A stretch of 64,000 nt of DNA from Megascapheus bottae (taxonomy: Eukaryota > Chordata > Mammalia > Rodentia > Geomyidae): NCBI GenBank assembly GCA_024803745.1, contig JANJXV010000152.1, positions 62,001-126,000 of the forward strand, given 5' to 3'. The position numbers were made by a program, and so were the translations under genes. Position 1 is the stretch's first letter. Every line of letters starts with the position of its first letter. Below are positions 22,967 through 35,374 of the stretch, piece after piece. The notes under the pieces are model-generated. The model ran no database searches. It was not told the origin of the DNA and was given only the letters and a program-made list of their open reading frames with translations.

Positions 22967-23460
22967 TTAAAATTTTAAATAGTTGTATAACATACTTACT
23001 TTCATATGTGAGAGAACACATGCCCCTTTCTGAGTCTTATTTCATTCAATAATATGTGTGTGTGTGTATGTGTGTATGTATGTGTGCGCATGTGCATGCA
23101 CATATGCATACACATGTGTGAGTACATGCCTGCCACTACCAATACAAGAAACTCAGGACTTCATGAACTTCCTTGGCTTTTTCCATCAAAGCTGGTACTT
23201 TATTCACACATTCACTTCCTGCTTTCTGCCATTTCACTGGAGGTCAAAGTTGCCTGGGTAGCTAGGATTACAGGTGTGAGTCCTCATTACCATGCTTAAG
23301 CTATCTTCACACTTAAAAGTCATTTTCTACTTACTGATTTTTAAAAGAAAATGATCCACAAGGCTTAAAACAACAAATAATCCCTTTGTCTGCTCTATCT
23401 TTTCCAACTTTTCTCCACACAGTGGCCAATATAGAAGTCCCATTCTATTTGATAACTTAC
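22967..23460. other. Spacer with imperfect TG repeat and antisense SINE end
   Basis: A TG/TATG-rich run lies at 23052-23125. The 5' end of an antisense 7SL-like head ('gggtagctaggattacaggt') lies at 23240-23298. No gene. Confidence 0.6.
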
Positions 23461-23464
23461 ACTA

Positions 23465-23580
23465 TTTTTTGTTGTTAGTTGTCATGGGGCTTAAACTCTG
23501 GGCCTGGGTGCTATCTCTGAGATCTTCAGCACAAGGCAAGCACTCTACCACTTCAGACACAGTGCCACTTCCAGTTACAC
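23465..23580 (-). repeat. ID-like SINE unit, antisense
   Basis: 'catggggcttaaactctggg' and 'gcaagcactctaccacttca'. Confidence 0.85.
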
Positions 23581-23859
23581 TTCGATAATACAAAATCTGA
23601 TGGGTTCATAATTCCAGTTTCATCCTATCATTCTTTTCTAACATCTGAAACTAGACATTTTTATATCCTTCCAGCCTTCTCACACTCACCTGTGAAAATC
23701 TGTAAGTTCCAGCAATGTCCCAATCTGCGCAGATGTTATTCCCGATGGTCCTGTAAGTACTGCTACAGACTGGCTGTCTGTCATACCGGAGAGCCAAATA
23801 GTTACATTCTTCAGATAGTAGGTGCTTCTCTTCCCACACATGGATACCCCTTCTTATGT

Positions 23860-24087
23860 TTTTGTCCTCATTTCCCTCCTCCCATCCCATCCCAATCATC
23901 ATGTTTTCCCTTTCCCTTTCCTATTTCAAATAAATAAACATATATTCAATATATCAGATTATTGAGGCAGGTACAGTGACAATATGAGATTATCCAAAGG
24001 GCAATAAAGGAGAAGAGAACACATTATGTTAAGAACAACAATTAGTCAAGATAAAGGTCTTGTTTCCATATCCTAGCTGGCAGAATA
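23860..24087 (-). mobile_element. LINE-1 3'UTR, antisense
   Basis: The reverse complement of the L1 3'UTR: 'ctttccctttcctatttcaa' followed by 'acaatatgagattatccaaa'. It sits head-on with the sense L1 copy that starts at 24090, so the two form an inverted L1 pair (twin-priming type or two insertions). Confidence 0.8.
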
Positions 24088-24089
24088 GG

Positions 24090-24474
24090 TTAAGCACCTG
24101 CAGAAAATTAGTTAGATCCTTCTATGTCACCCTGCACCAGGATTAACTCCAAATGGATCAAAGACCCAAAGGTATAAGCAGACATGCTTAAATCTTTACA
24201 AGAAGGAATGGGAGATATAATAGGTCTCCTTAGCACAAGTCAAAACTTTCTTAATAAAGTCCCCAAAACACAACAAATTAAAGTTTGGACAAATGGGACT
24301 GCATTAAACTGCACTGGTTCTATATGGCAAAGAACATACCTAGCAAGTTAAAGAGAAAGCCCACAGAGTGTGAAACTATCTTCACTAACAATACAATAAA
24401 TGAAGAGATTCTTAAATGCTCTCCAAGCTCCAAAGTGAATGTCAAAGATGTCAAATCCCAGAGTCAAGTGTTGT
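24090..24474 (+). mobile_element. LINE-1 ORF2 segment, sense, decayed
   Basis: 'ccaaatggatcaaagaccca' and 'gggactgcattaaactgcac' belong to L1 ORF2 downstream of RT. The copy is interrupted at about 24475 by a second L1 that repeats the same segment. Confidence 0.85.
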
Positions 24475-24492
24475 AAAAGATCAGGGATTTTC

Positions 24493-25600
24493 ACAATAAA
24501 TCAAAGAATGTCTGGGTAAATGGGACTGCATTAAACTGCAGAGATTCTGTATGGCAAAGGACATAGCTAGCAGACTGACTAGAAAGCCTACAGAGTGGGA
24601 GAAGATCCTCACTAACCATATAACAAAGGCCTCATATCTAAAATATATCAACAGCTCAAAAGATGAATCACTCAAAAACCAATCTCCAAAGAAACAACCA
24701 TCCCATTAAAAGATTGACAAAAGAGTCTTCTCTGAAGAAGAAACAAGAATGGCCTATAGACACGTGGAGAAATACTCGACATCTCTGGCCATAAAAGAAA
24801 TACAAAGCAATTCTAAGATTCCACCGCACTCCAGTTAGAATGGCCATGATCAAGAAATCTAATAACAACACATGCTGGTGGGGATCACTACAACACTGTT
24901 GGTTGGAGTGTATACTTGTCCAACCACTGTGGAAAGCACTATGGCAGTTCCTCAAAAGACTAAATGCAGAGATCCTCTATGACCCAGTAATTCAACCACT
25001 GGGCATTTACCCAGTCATCCAGAAACAAGGACATACTAAAGCCACTAGCACAATGATGTTCATTGCAGCACTATTTACCGTAGCAAAGATATGGAACCAA
25101 TCCAGATGCCCCTCATTTTAATGATTGAATCAACAAGTTGTGGTATTTATACACAATGGAATTCTATGCTGCTGTCAGAAAGAACGACATCACCCCATTT
25201 GTAAGAAAATGGAAACACTTAGAAAAAAATCATATTAAGAGAAGTAAGCCATATAGGATGACACTAAATGAAAGGACCTCTAGTATATAGAAACAAAACC
25301 TATATAGTGAGTGACTGTTGTCCTTGATGTACTATGTTATCTCTCATATCATTTCCTGTCCCTTGGTTATCTCACATTGTTACAGTTTCATACGTTGTTA
25401 TCTGACATATTGGGTATATGTGTATTTGTTTATTTGAAATCCAATAGGGAAGAGGGGAGAAGAAGATGAGGGGTTGGGGGGGAAGAAATGGGTATAAAAA
25501 CATGAGAAAGTGTATCAATGTTTGTAAAGTAATGCACCTTCTATCTGGTGAATATAATGAAACCCTTCTATTAATTACAATAAAAATATATGAAAAAAAG
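24493..25600 (+). mobile_element. LINE-1 insertion, 5'-truncated, with target duplication
   Basis: Starts with 'acaataaatcaaagaatgtc', runs through the ORF2 C-terminus and the 3'UTR (G-rich tract near 25470) and ends in 'ttacaataaaaatata' plus poly-A. It is flanked by 'agatcagggattttc' on the left (24479-24492) and 'agatcagggttttc' on the right (25600-25612), a target-site duplication with one difference. A later insertion into the older L1 segment before it. Confidence 0.9.
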
Positions 25601-25699
25601 ATCAGGGTTTTCTAAAACATCTCCTAAATAGCAAAATCCAAGGCCAAAACGAAAAGGTAGTTCTTGAACATAACTCTACATAATAAGCATAGAAATTTA

Positions 25700-25905
25700 G
25701 CAGGGACTGTGAGCATGGCCTACTGGTATAGCGTACCTAGCATGCCTGAAGCTTTGGATTCAACTCCTCAGGACTACATGCACATTCAAAAAGCTTTAAG
25801 TGGTGCTGTGGCTCAAGTATTAGAGCAAGAGCACTAGCCTGTGAGAAGCTCAAAGACAGTGCCCAGGCCCTGAGTTCAAGCCTCAGGCCTGGAAGAAAAA
25901 AAAGA
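25700..25905 (+). repeat. Dimeric ID-like SINE
   Basis: 'gcatggcctactggtatagc' and 'gtggtgctgtggctcaagta', ending 'gagttcaagcctcaggcctg'. Confidence 0.9.
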
Positions 25906-26667
25906 ATTTAGGGGGAGTATTTCCAATCTTAAGACTTGGGTACTTGGATCTTTTCCAATGAATATGTTAATAGATTAACCCTAGTTTGAATGGAATGTCA
26001 TGTCTTAAGCTTATATATTAGGCCAGGACATGAAGATAATTTGTCATGAGTGAGATTCAGAGATTTATATAAGCTGAGAGAGAGCTTTTTCCCCCACTCT
26101 CAAGTGCTCCACAACAAAAAGCTTTTGCCCATTAAACGTTGATTAGACTGTCATGAGACACCAAATATTGTGTTGCGTTTATCGTAGGGTAACTAGCTCC
26201 ACTTGAGCAAAAAATAAATCTTGTGTTTTGAGTCATGCCATTAATACTATGTGTTTATATGGCAGGACATGCTGCCATGTAAACAAAGAGAACATATGTT
26301 CAATTCAAGAGCAACTTTCAAAAGAAAAGTTATGTAAGGGAGATTCTATACAGCTAGGTCTGTTCACAGACCCAACATATAGCAACCAGAACAAGAGCTT
26401 AAATATCAGATGAGGGAATTTTGTTTTTTATGTAACAAAACAGAGTGGATGCATCTAACTCCAAGGAACTCATTATGGAGAGAATTGTAAGCAAGTTTTA
26501 CATTGAAATCCATGCTCCAAGGCTACTATGGTAAAATGCAGTGGTGTCTACTTTTCCATATATATTTAGATTTATATACTCAAAAGCAAAGAATACAGAG
26601 GAGTAAAGATGATCAAAGGGCTTTTCTTTCTATCATATCTGTGTGTTCAAGGAAGTGTGTGTGCAAA
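25906..26667. other. No gene recognised
   Basis: AT-rich. Frames at 26228-26413 and 26503-26724 are open, but I recognise no domain in either. The second runs into a SINE. Confidence 0.5.
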
Positions 26668-26900
26668 AGCCGGGCATGGTGGCTCATGCTTGTAATCCTA
26701 GCTACTGAGGAGTCTGAGATCTGAGGATCAAGATTCAAAGCCAGCCTGGGCACTAAACGACCATGAGACTCTTATCTCCAATTAACCACTAGAAAACCAG
26801 AAGTGGCACTGTTGCTCAGGGGGAGGTCAGTAGCCTTGAGCTGAAGAGCTCAAGGACAGTGCCCAGGCACAGTTTTCAAGCTCCACAACCAAAAAAAAGA
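26668..26900 (+). repeat. 7SL/ID composite SINE, well preserved
   Basis: 'agccgggcatggtggctcat', 'ctcttatctccaattaacca' and 'cagaagtggcactgttgctc' with an A tail. One of the least decayed heads in the window. Confidence 0.95.
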
Positions 26901-27044
26901 GGTGTTTGTGTATGTGTGCATGCATGTGTGCACGCACTCACATTCAAAAACAAATATACAAATATGATGAAAACAAATTATTTTAAAAAGCAACCTATTG
27001 AGGCAAGATGGAAATTCAAATAGACATATATTGCATGCATATAT

Positions 27045-27208
27045 GGGATTCTAAACAGAAGAAAATAGTGACTTTGGGGGGTTGGAGGAGGGAAATCAGG
27101 AGAAAAATTTGAGAAAGCGTATCAATGTGTGTGAAGTAATAATACTTCTATCTGGTAAATATAAATGTAACTGCTTTGTAATTACAATAAAAATGCATGG
27201 GAAAAAAG
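27045..27208 (+). mobile_element. LINE-1 3' terminus
   Basis: Only the end of the 3'UTR: 'agcgtatcaatgtgtgtgaa' and 'attacaataaaaatgcatgg' with A tail. Confidence 0.85.
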
Positions 27209-27214
27209 AAAACA

Positions 27215-28955
27215 GTGACTTTGAAGAAGATCTAATTGAACATACACATATGGAGAATTAAACTGATGCTAGAATGAAGACATGTGAAAAAATGTTATGT
27301 CAAAAGTTAACAAAATCATAGCAGAGAACTTTCCCAAGCTCAAAAGGGAAAATAATCACATTATTGGAGGTTCAGGACTCCAAATAGGCAAGATCCTAGA
27401 AGGAACTCGTGTAGACATATCATAGTAAAGACACTAGATCTGAATACCAAGGAATTGATCTTAAATGCTGCTAAAACAAAGAGCCATACTACAATGGGAA
27501 AAATTAGAATTACAGCACATCTCTCCACGAAAACCCTAAATGCAAGAAAAGCTTGGAAAAACATCATTCATGTCCTGAAGACCAACAACTGACAACTCAG
27601 ACTGATATATCCAGCAAAATTCGCATTTACATTTCAGGGTGAAACAAGAATATTTCACTCCAAAGAGAAGCTATATGAATACCTGCACACTAAGCCAGCA
27701 TTACAAAAAAATTAATTAATCAAGAACAACTTGCAGAACATCAAGAACCCACATCAAGAAGAAATTACCTCTAATTCACTAAACACAAAAAGGGGAAAAA
27801 AGAGAAAGAAACTTAGAAGTAAAAATAAATAATAACAATGTTCACTGACCATTTCTCCATAATTTCCATAAATGTGAATGGGCTGAACAATCTAATCAAA
27901 AGACACAGAGAAGCAGACTGGATTAAGACACACCACCCATCCATATGTTGCCTCCTAGAGACTCACCTCACCGTGAAAGACAGAAACAAATTCCAAGTGA
28001 AAGGTTGGAAACGCATTTTCCACTCCAGTGCACCATGCAAAAAGCAGAAGTAGCAATTTTAATCTCCGATAAAATTAACTTCTCAGTAAAATCAGTACAT
28101 AAAGATATACAAGGCCACTACATATTAGTAAAGGGTACAATCCATACCCACCTCCTTGAATGTAATGACAATCAAGAGACATCACAAAGGAACTTTTTGG
28201 GACACAGCAAAGGCAGTTGTAAAGGGCAAACTTACCGCAGTAGGAGTGCATATTAAAAAGACTGAAAAAGAGCATGTAAACAACCTGAAAAAGAAACTGA
28301 AGCAACTAGAGCAGCAAGAAAAAGTCCATTCTAAAACAGCTAGAAGGACACAAATAACAAAAATAAAATCAGAAATATCAGCGATTGAAATAAGATCTAC
28401 TATACACAAAATTAATAAATCAAAAAGTTGGTTCTTTGAAAGAGTCAATAAAATAGACAGACCCCTGGCAAGGTTAATAAAAAAAAGGAGAGGGGATACT
28501 CAAATAAACAAAATTAGAGACCCCACAGGAACAATCACAACTGATATCCAAGAAATTCAGTCCATAATGAATAAGTAGTACCAAGGCCTATATTCAAGGA
28601 AACAAGAAAATCTAGGAGAAATGGATGATTTCTTAAATAAATATAGGCTACCCACACTGAACAATGAAGAGGTAAACAGGTTGAACAAACCAATCTCTTA
28701 CAATGAAATTGTGGAAGCAATCAGGGAAATGCCAACCAAAAAGACCCCAGGTCCAGATGGTTTCACTGCGGAATTCTACAAGATGTTTAAAGATGAAGTA
28801 ACACCCATACTCTTGAAACTCTTCCGAGAAATAGAAGCAGAAGGAGCAATACCAAACTCATTTTATGAAGCCAATATTACTCTCATCCCCAAACCAGGGA
28901 AAGACCCTTTTCTTACACATCCCAGAAAAATAGCTCCAACTTCTAGGTTTACCTT
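27215..28955 (+). mobile_element. LINE-1 internal part: ORF1-side region, endonuclease and RT start
   Basis: This is the only copy in the window that retains the 5' half of ORF2. The region before 27800 resembles L1-related sequence upstream of ORF2. From about 27855 it encodes the start of the APE-type endonuclease (SINVNGLNNLIKRHREADWI, then LLETHLTVKDRNKFQVKGW). After about 28150 the rest of the endonuclease is missing. The desert region follows (KKLKQLEQQEK) and then the first RT part: [14 protein letters not shown] and [11 protein letters not shown], near 28739-28910. Frames 27838-28053, 28156-28578 and 28621-29046 show the breaks. It ends abruptly near 28955, so it is an internally deleted, 3'-incomplete copy. 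Confidence 0.9.
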
Positions 28956-29104
28956 ACAATCTCAATATTTTTATCTGATAGTCAAATTTCAACAGTACAA
29001 ACTCCTAAGCAAAACTGAACTCTATATATTCACTCAGTCTCTATAAGCCCTGAATCTAGGTACATAAATCATAACACAGGGACAGAACACCAGCTACCTT
29101 GTCA

Positions 29105-29280
29105 ATCAAAGTTGAAATCAGAAACAGAATTCCATTTACAATTGCTCCCCGCCCCCGAAAATAAAAAATACCTAAGAATTAACAAAACAAGTAAAGGACC
29201 TCTACACTGAAAGTTTAAAAATCTGAAAAAGGAAATTGAAGAAGACTTAAGAAACAGAAAGATAACCAAATACAAATTAA
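29105..29280 (+). mobile_element. LINE-1 ORF2 internal fragment
   Basis: 'acctaagaattaacaaaaca' and 'aaaggacctctacactgaaa' correspond to the L1 region just beyond the RT catalytic box. Confidence 0.75.
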
Positions 29281-29470
29281 TTCAATATATCAGATAACAA
29301 AGTGAGATACTGTAACAATATGAGATAACCAAGGGACAGCAAAGGAGATGAGAGACAACATAGTACATTAAGGACAACAATCATTCGTTATATGGCTTTT
29401 GTTTCAATATCTTTAATATTTATTATATCTTTCTAGATGTGAATATATATATCACTTCATTTTCATCACT
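29281..29470 (-). mobile_element. LINE-1 3'UTR, antisense
   Basis: 'aatatgagataaccaaggga' and 'acaacatagtacattaagga' are reverse complements of the L1 3'UTR also seen at 49.6 kb. Confidence 0.85.
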
Positions 29471-29604
29471 TCATTTTCAGCAATGAAAACTGGGATGGAA
29501 AAGATTCAGGAATGCTGGAGTAAAGTGAAGATCTTACCTGGAAAGGAAAAGCTACACAGAAAGAAATAGAATCCTCTCTTGCTAACAGATTTTTTAAAAA
29601 ATCA

Positions 29605-29795
29605 CTCAACAGGGCCCAGGACTTTTGCCTAGTGGTAGAATGCTTACCTAGCATTGATTCCTACATATGATCTACATGGAAAACGATGGTGGTAGTGCTG
29701 TGGCTCAAGTAGTAGAACTACAGCGTTGAGAAAAACTCAAGGATAGTGCTCAGCCTCTGAGTACAAGCCCCAGGACTGGCAAAAAAATCACTTAA
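29605..29795 (+). repeat. Dimeric ID-like SINE
   Basis: 'tttgcctagtggtagaatgc' and 'gtgctgtggctcaagtagta', ending 'caagccccaggactggc'. Confidence 0.9.
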
Positions 29796-31120
29796 CAGTA
29801 GATATAAGACAAAATAATAAAACTGAGCTATTCCTGCAGCAATTGGGAGAACGGTGTAGAGGGGACAGAAAACATGGAGGTGTGCACCCAAAGTTCCCTC
29901 AGCCATTACCCATCCTCAGAATAAAATAGTAAAGAGACTAAAATGAGGAGTTACATATGGCATGTTCTCTTCATGCCCAGAAGCATCGATGTTACTGCCA
30001 TCTGTTTCCAAAGTGTACAGAGGGGAAAAAAAAACAGAAATTGTTGAAAGGTGTTGTCATCACCTCTCCATCCACCTGTGTAAGGCGCTTCATTAGAGAT
30101 GAGTATGTAGTGCCAGCCAAGGACTTGATGAGGGGGCAAAAAAGAGTGTAAAAATCACAGGATACATCCCTGAAGCATTTGCCAATATAAAATTCTGGCT
30201 GCAACTGAGACCCACAGTGTCAGAGTTGAATATTAATATATCTTTCTAGATATGAATATATATCTTTATTGAAAGAGATCTACACAATAGCTCAACTTTC
30301 ATGAAAGCCTCTTGCTAGTCCCCACAAGCAGTGGGTACAACTCTTCCCCTGGTCTCTGCACCTGAGGGTTTGCATCTAAGAGGAAAACATGAGTTGGAAA
30401 ACGTGTGTGCAGATTTGCCTTCTTCATGCCTGGTACTATGATTTCATCCAAGTCCACATGTAATGAAGCACCAGAAATGCAGTTATCTTGGATGTATTTT
30501 GTACAATACCTGTGTTGAGACACTATTAGCACGAAAGCCTCAGTGTACAGTGAAATAGAAACAAAAAATCTCTATGCCTATGAAATGTCAACTGGAAGTT
30601 ATAACGGTGTCACACACAGAGGGTTGATTCACACACACAATATCCATAATAGCCACAGAACATTGCTGGTTGATCCAGGCAAGTTTCAATAGGAATTCCA
30701 AATGCAGAGGCCTACATAAATGTACCCATTTAGTACCACCTGAGGAAGAAATGATGCTGATGCTATTACAGATCAATAACAAGTGAAATTGAATTCCACT
30801 TGTGTATCCTGAACTTTCAACTTCAAACAGGTAATTATGACTAACTAGGCTAACAGTGATCAAGATATTTGCATGATGCACTGGACTGAGCATATACGGT
30901 AACATAAAAAATGATTCTCTATGACAAACCCAATTCAATATCAAAACCAAGTCTATGTTTTCTACTTAACATATATTAAACCCAAGTTCCCTGCAGACAC
31001 TTCAGTGTTCCTGAAATCCAGACATACTTCAAGACACTGAGCATAATTGGTTCAAGACTGTAGTAATGGAAGCACATTTTGGTAAGAGATGCCTATAATC
31101 ATGAATTGGGTGTCAGAAAA
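29796..31120. other. Unassigned; minus strand has open frames and a polyadenylation signal
   Basis: On the minus strand a 120-codon frame (30950-30588) and a 77-codon frame (30532-30299) lie in line. They are followed by an AATAAA complement near 30256-30262. I recognise neither peptide. The layout could be a decayed retrocopy or 3' exon, or chance. Confidence 0.3.
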
Positions 31121-31124
31121 TATG

Positions 31125-31127
<3 letters not shown>

Positions 31128-31187
<60 letters not shown>
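31128..31187. repeat. (TG)n microsatellite
   Basis: A near-perfect TG run beside an antisense SINE. Confidence 0.97.
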
Positions 31188-31376
31188 TGGGGCTTGAACT
31201 AGGCCTGGGAGCTGTCCCTGAGCTCTTCAGCTCAAGGCTACCACTCTACACACTTTCCATTTCCTAGAGGTTAATTGGAGATAAGAGTCTCATGTCCTTT
31301 TCTGCCTCGGCTATCCTCATAACTCAACTCACTGAGTAGCTAGGATTATAGGTGTGAGTCACCATGCCCCAGCTTT
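31188..31376 (-). repeat. 7SL/ID composite SINE, antisense
   Basis: 'tgggagctgtccctgagctc', 'ggttaattggagataagagt' and 'gagtagctaggattataggt'. The TG array marks its tail end. Confidence 0.9.
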
Positions 31377-31389
31377 TTATTCTTTTTAT

Positions 31390-33010
31390 ATTTTTAATAT
31401 TATTTAAAAAATATTTACATTGCAAAGGTGATGTACAGGGGAGTTAGAGTTATGTAAGTTAAGTAATGTGTACATTTGTTTTTGAACACTCTCACCTCTC
31501 CCTCACTCTCTCCTGGATTTTTACATCTTGACTGCCTGCCATGATGTGTAGTTTATTTCCACCATGGTCTCTAGTGAGTATAACTACTAATTAGTTTACA
31601 CTTTGTCCCACTTTTTCTGTGCTTCCCCTTATCTTTCTCAAGTAAGATAAACCTACATACAAGACAAAGATTACAGAAATCAAAAACGGTTAAAAAAAAA
31701 GGTGGAGGAGAACCACAAATACTACCATAAAAAAAAACCTCATTTCAATTTCTTAGAGCTCAGTTAGATAACATCATTTTATATGGTCATGTATACATAG
31801 CTATTGGACCCTTGTGATCCTCTCCAAAAAAATACACTCCTCTGGCCTCACTGAGTGAAAGTACAGAGTCCTGTTTACTCATGTACAAGTGTGGTCTTTT
31901 TGTCTAGATTCATAGGCACATTCTACTTATCAAAACAAACATACAAATGAGGGAAACCATGCAATTTGTTTCTCTGGATCTGGCTTTCTTCACTCAATGT
32001 AATTTTTCCAAGTCTTTCCATTTCTTTCTTAATGGAGCAATATCATTCTTCCGATGAAAGCATGAAATTCCACTGTGGATCTACAACACATCTGAGTTGA
32101 TATTCCATATATTAGCTCTGGTAAACAATGCTGCAACAAACATGGTTGTGCTAGTGACTTCAGTGTTCCCTGGTCAGTAGTCAATTGGATACATGCCCAG
32201 GGGTAGAATAACAGGGTGATAGGGAAACTCTTATGATCAGTCTTCAGAGGAACCTCCATATTGCTTTCCAGTGTAGCTACAAAAGTTTATATTTCCAACA
32301 ATGTAGTAGTGTTCCCTTTTGAACACATCCCAGTCAGAATCTGTTATTGTTAGTTTTCTTGATAATGACCCAGCTGGTATGTTGTGGAATTTCAATACTG
32401 ATTTCATTTGCATTTCTTTATGGCCAATGATGTTAACAGCATTTCTTCATGTGTCTATTGGTCATTCTCATTTCTTTCTCAGAGAAATCTCTCTTTAAGA
32501 CTTTAGCCTATTTATTGTGTTGTTTCTTTGAGCATTTGTTGGGGAGGGTTAATTTTTGAGCTCTAAGTATATTTTAGATATGAGGCACTTGTGTGATGCA
32601 TAGCTAGGAAAGATCTCTCAGTCTGTGGGCTTTCTGTTTATCTTGCTATCTATGTCCATTTTCCAGCATTTCTTGGATTTGTTGTGATTCTGGATCTTTA
32701 TTTAGGTGATATCAACCTGTGACTAGAAGCCACAGTGTTTCCCTTATCAATTTCTGTAATGTTTTCAGAGAATCTGGCCCTAAACTGACATATCTGATCA
32801 ATTTTGGAAATGATTCTGGTGGAGGGTGAAATACAAGGATCTAGCTTCCATTTTTGCATGTGCATAGTCATTTCTGCCAGCTCCATTTGTTCAAGAAGCT
32901 GCCTTTCTTCTACCCTGTGATTTTAGCTCCCTTATCAAAATATTAGGTAGCTGTACATTTGTGGGTTCATTTTTGGGTTTTCTACTGCATTCAATTGGTC
33001 CTCAGACTGA
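31390..33010 (-). mobile_element. LINE-1 3' part, antisense, older subfamily
   Basis: Begins with a 3'UTR (31390-31680, 'aaggtgatgtacaggggagt') shared with the copies at 34.5 and 41.4 kb. It continues through the reverse complement of the ORF2 C-terminus ('caagtctttccatttctttc', 'acaatgctgcaacaaacatg') to about 33010. It is more diverged than the copies at 24.5, 49.4 and 52.6 kb. Confidence 0.85.
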
Positions 33011-33167
33011 GTCTTGTGAGAAATTTTAGTAGATTTTAACTGAGAAATAAATTGGTGGGTTGTTTTTCATATGGAAAGATTATATAGAAAAGTAACAATG
33101 AAAGGTCAATGTGATTCTGTTAGAGACTGGAATTTGGTGCAAAAATGATTATGAAAATGTCAAAAAA

Positions 33168-33570
33168 GGGCGAAGAGTTTGGCCTCATGGTAGAGTTCTT
33201 GCCTAGCATGCATGAAGACCTGGGATTGATCCCTCAGTACCACATACGTTGAAAAGTTGAAAATGGTGCTATGGCTCAAGTGGTAGAGCAATAGCCTTGA
33301 GGAAATCCCAAGGACAGTGCTTGGGCTCTGAATTCAAGCCCCAAGTCTGGCAAAGAAAAAACAAAGAAATGTAAGTAAGGGACAAGGAGTTTGGCCTAGT
33401 GTTACAGTGCTTATCTAGCATGCACAAAACCCGGGTTCAATTTCTCAATAAACACATAGAAAAAGCCAGCAGTGGGGCTGTGGTTTAATTGGTAGTGCTC
33501 TAGTCTTGAGAAAGCACAAAGACTGTGCTCAGGCCCTGAATTCAAGTACCAGGACTGGCAAGAAATGAAA
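33168..33570 (+). repeat. Two consecutive dimeric ID-like SINEs
   Basis: Copy 1 (33168-33360) has 'ttggcctcatggtagagttc' and 'tggctcaagtggtagagcaa'. Copy 2 (33372-33568) has 'gtttggcctagtgttacagt' and 'ctgtggtttaattggtagtg'. Both end in A-rich tails. Confidence 0.92.
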
Positions 33571-33571
33571 A

Positions 33572-33801
33572 GATATCAGGCATGTTGGCTCATGCCTGCA
33601 ATCCTAACTACTCAGGAGACTGAGATCTGAGGTTTGTGTTTCATAGCAAGCTCAGGGACAAGTGACCGTGAGACTCTTATTTTCAATTCACCTCTAAAAA
33701 AGAGGAAGTGGGGCTGTGGCTGAATGGTAGGGTGATAGCCTTAAGCTGAAGAGCTCAGGGACAGGGCCCAGTCCCATATTTCAAGCACCATGGCCTACAA
33801 A
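33572..33801 (+). repeat. 7SL/ID composite SINE
   Basis: 'atcctaactactcaggagac' and 'ttaagctgaagagctcaggg'. Its tail runs into a CA array. Confidence 0.9.

Positions 33802-33853
<52 letters not shown>
33802..33853. repeat. (AC)n microsatellite at SINE tail
   Basis: About 26 AC units starting at the SINE 3' end. Confidence 0.97.
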
Positions 33854-33856
<3 letters not shown>

Positions 33857-34300
33857 ATATGTTATATGTGATTTGTAGTCTGAGCAAGAAATGGCAAGAT
33901 GGACAAATTCCTACATAACTTTTGATGGTAACACTGAATTCTGATATTCATTTATTCAAAAAACATGTTGAATGGAGAGTTTAAGTGAGTCAACTAATTA
34001 CTGCTTATTTAAAACAAACAGCAATAAGAGCAACAACACACTGCCAGCAAATAGACATTACCCTAAATGAAACCATGGAGAAAATAAATCTCCAAAAATG
34101 CCTATAATTAGGCAGGAGGATCTATCCTCAAATTGGACAAAGGAGATAGCAAGCCAAATTTAGTCGAAAGAGACAGAACATCAATTCATATGCACACAAG
34201 TTATAAGCAATTGAGAGAAAATAATTGTTAACACACATATACCTAATTTACATAGAATAAACTTGTTAAAATCATTAATGAACTTAAAACCTTTTAGAAG
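33854..34300. other. No gene seen
   Basis: AT-rich spacer, stops in all frames, no repeat recognised. Confidence 0.55.
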
Positions 34301-34302
34301 AA

Positions 34303-34497
34303 GGGCCTTGAGTTTGGCCTAGTTGCAAAGTACTTGCCTAGAATCCATGAAGACCAACGTGCAGTTCGTCATACCACATACATAGAAAAAAGCCAGAAGT
34401 GGTGCTGTTGCTCAAGTGGTAGAGCTCCAGCCTTGAGAAAGCCTAATGACAGTGCTCAGGCCCTGAGTTTAAGCCCCAAGATTGGAAAAAAAACTTT
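34303..34497 (+). repeat. Dimeric ID-like SINE
   Basis: 'gagtttggcctagttgcaaa' and 'tgttgctcaagtggtagagc', ending 'taagccccaagattgg' plus A tail. Confidence 0.9.
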
Positions 34498-34511
34498 TGA
34501 AGAGCTTTTTA

Positions 34512-35330
34512 AATAACTAATTTACTTTCTTTTTATTATTGTAGAAGTGATTTACAGAAAGATTACAATTTCATGAGTCAGGTAATGTGTACATTTCCTT
34601 TCCTACAGTATCTTTTGTTCCCTCACTCTCTCTCAGTTCCACCCTCCATTCCCACAAGTTGGATAGTTCACTTTCACCAGTGTCCAGTGACCTCTACTAC
34701 TGAACCTTTTCATCCCTTTTCCCTCCAGTTCTGTGTCCTTCCCACACCCTCCCAAAGATATGCAAGTGAACACATAATACATAAACAAGAGAATCATCAA
34801 AAAGTAAAAATATGAAACACACTATAGAGAACTCTTATTTACATATCTTGGAGTACATTTTTATATGTACATATATATACAATTTTATGTAAATACAAAG
34901 AGTCACCTAGACCTTGCACTTTCATGTTTATGTCTTAAGAGTATCCTCTTTTTGTCTCACTGTGTATCTAAAATCCTCTATAATTTATCATATTACAGTG
35001 TATTTTAGATCTAATTTCCACACCATCAGAAGGAATGCATGTCTTTGTCTTACATTGGCTTGCCTCACTTAAAATTATTTATTCTAGTTCCATTCATTTT
35101 CCTGCAAATGACAGTTTAATTTTTCTAATGGCTGTGTAAAATTCCTTTGTGTATAAGTACCACATTTTTTGGATCCACTTATCTACTGTGAGCCATCTGG
35201 GCTGTTTCCATTATCTTGGCAATAAGCAATTATGCAGCAGTGAACGTGGGTGTGAGGTGTTTTTACCAGAGTCTGACTCTGAATGTTCAGGATAGATACC
35301 CAGAAGTAGTATGGCTGTAATATAGGAAAA
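34512..35330 (-). mobile_element. LINE-1 3' end, antisense, older subfamily
   Basis: The 3'UTR piece 'agtgatttacagaaagatta' and the ORF2 C-terminal piece ('cattcattttcctgcaaatg', 'gggctgtttccattatcttg') read as L1 on the minus strand. Truncated near 35330. Confidence 0.8.
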
Positions 35331-35374
35331 AAAATCAATGCTTAGTTATTTGTTACTTTGACTTTTGATACATT

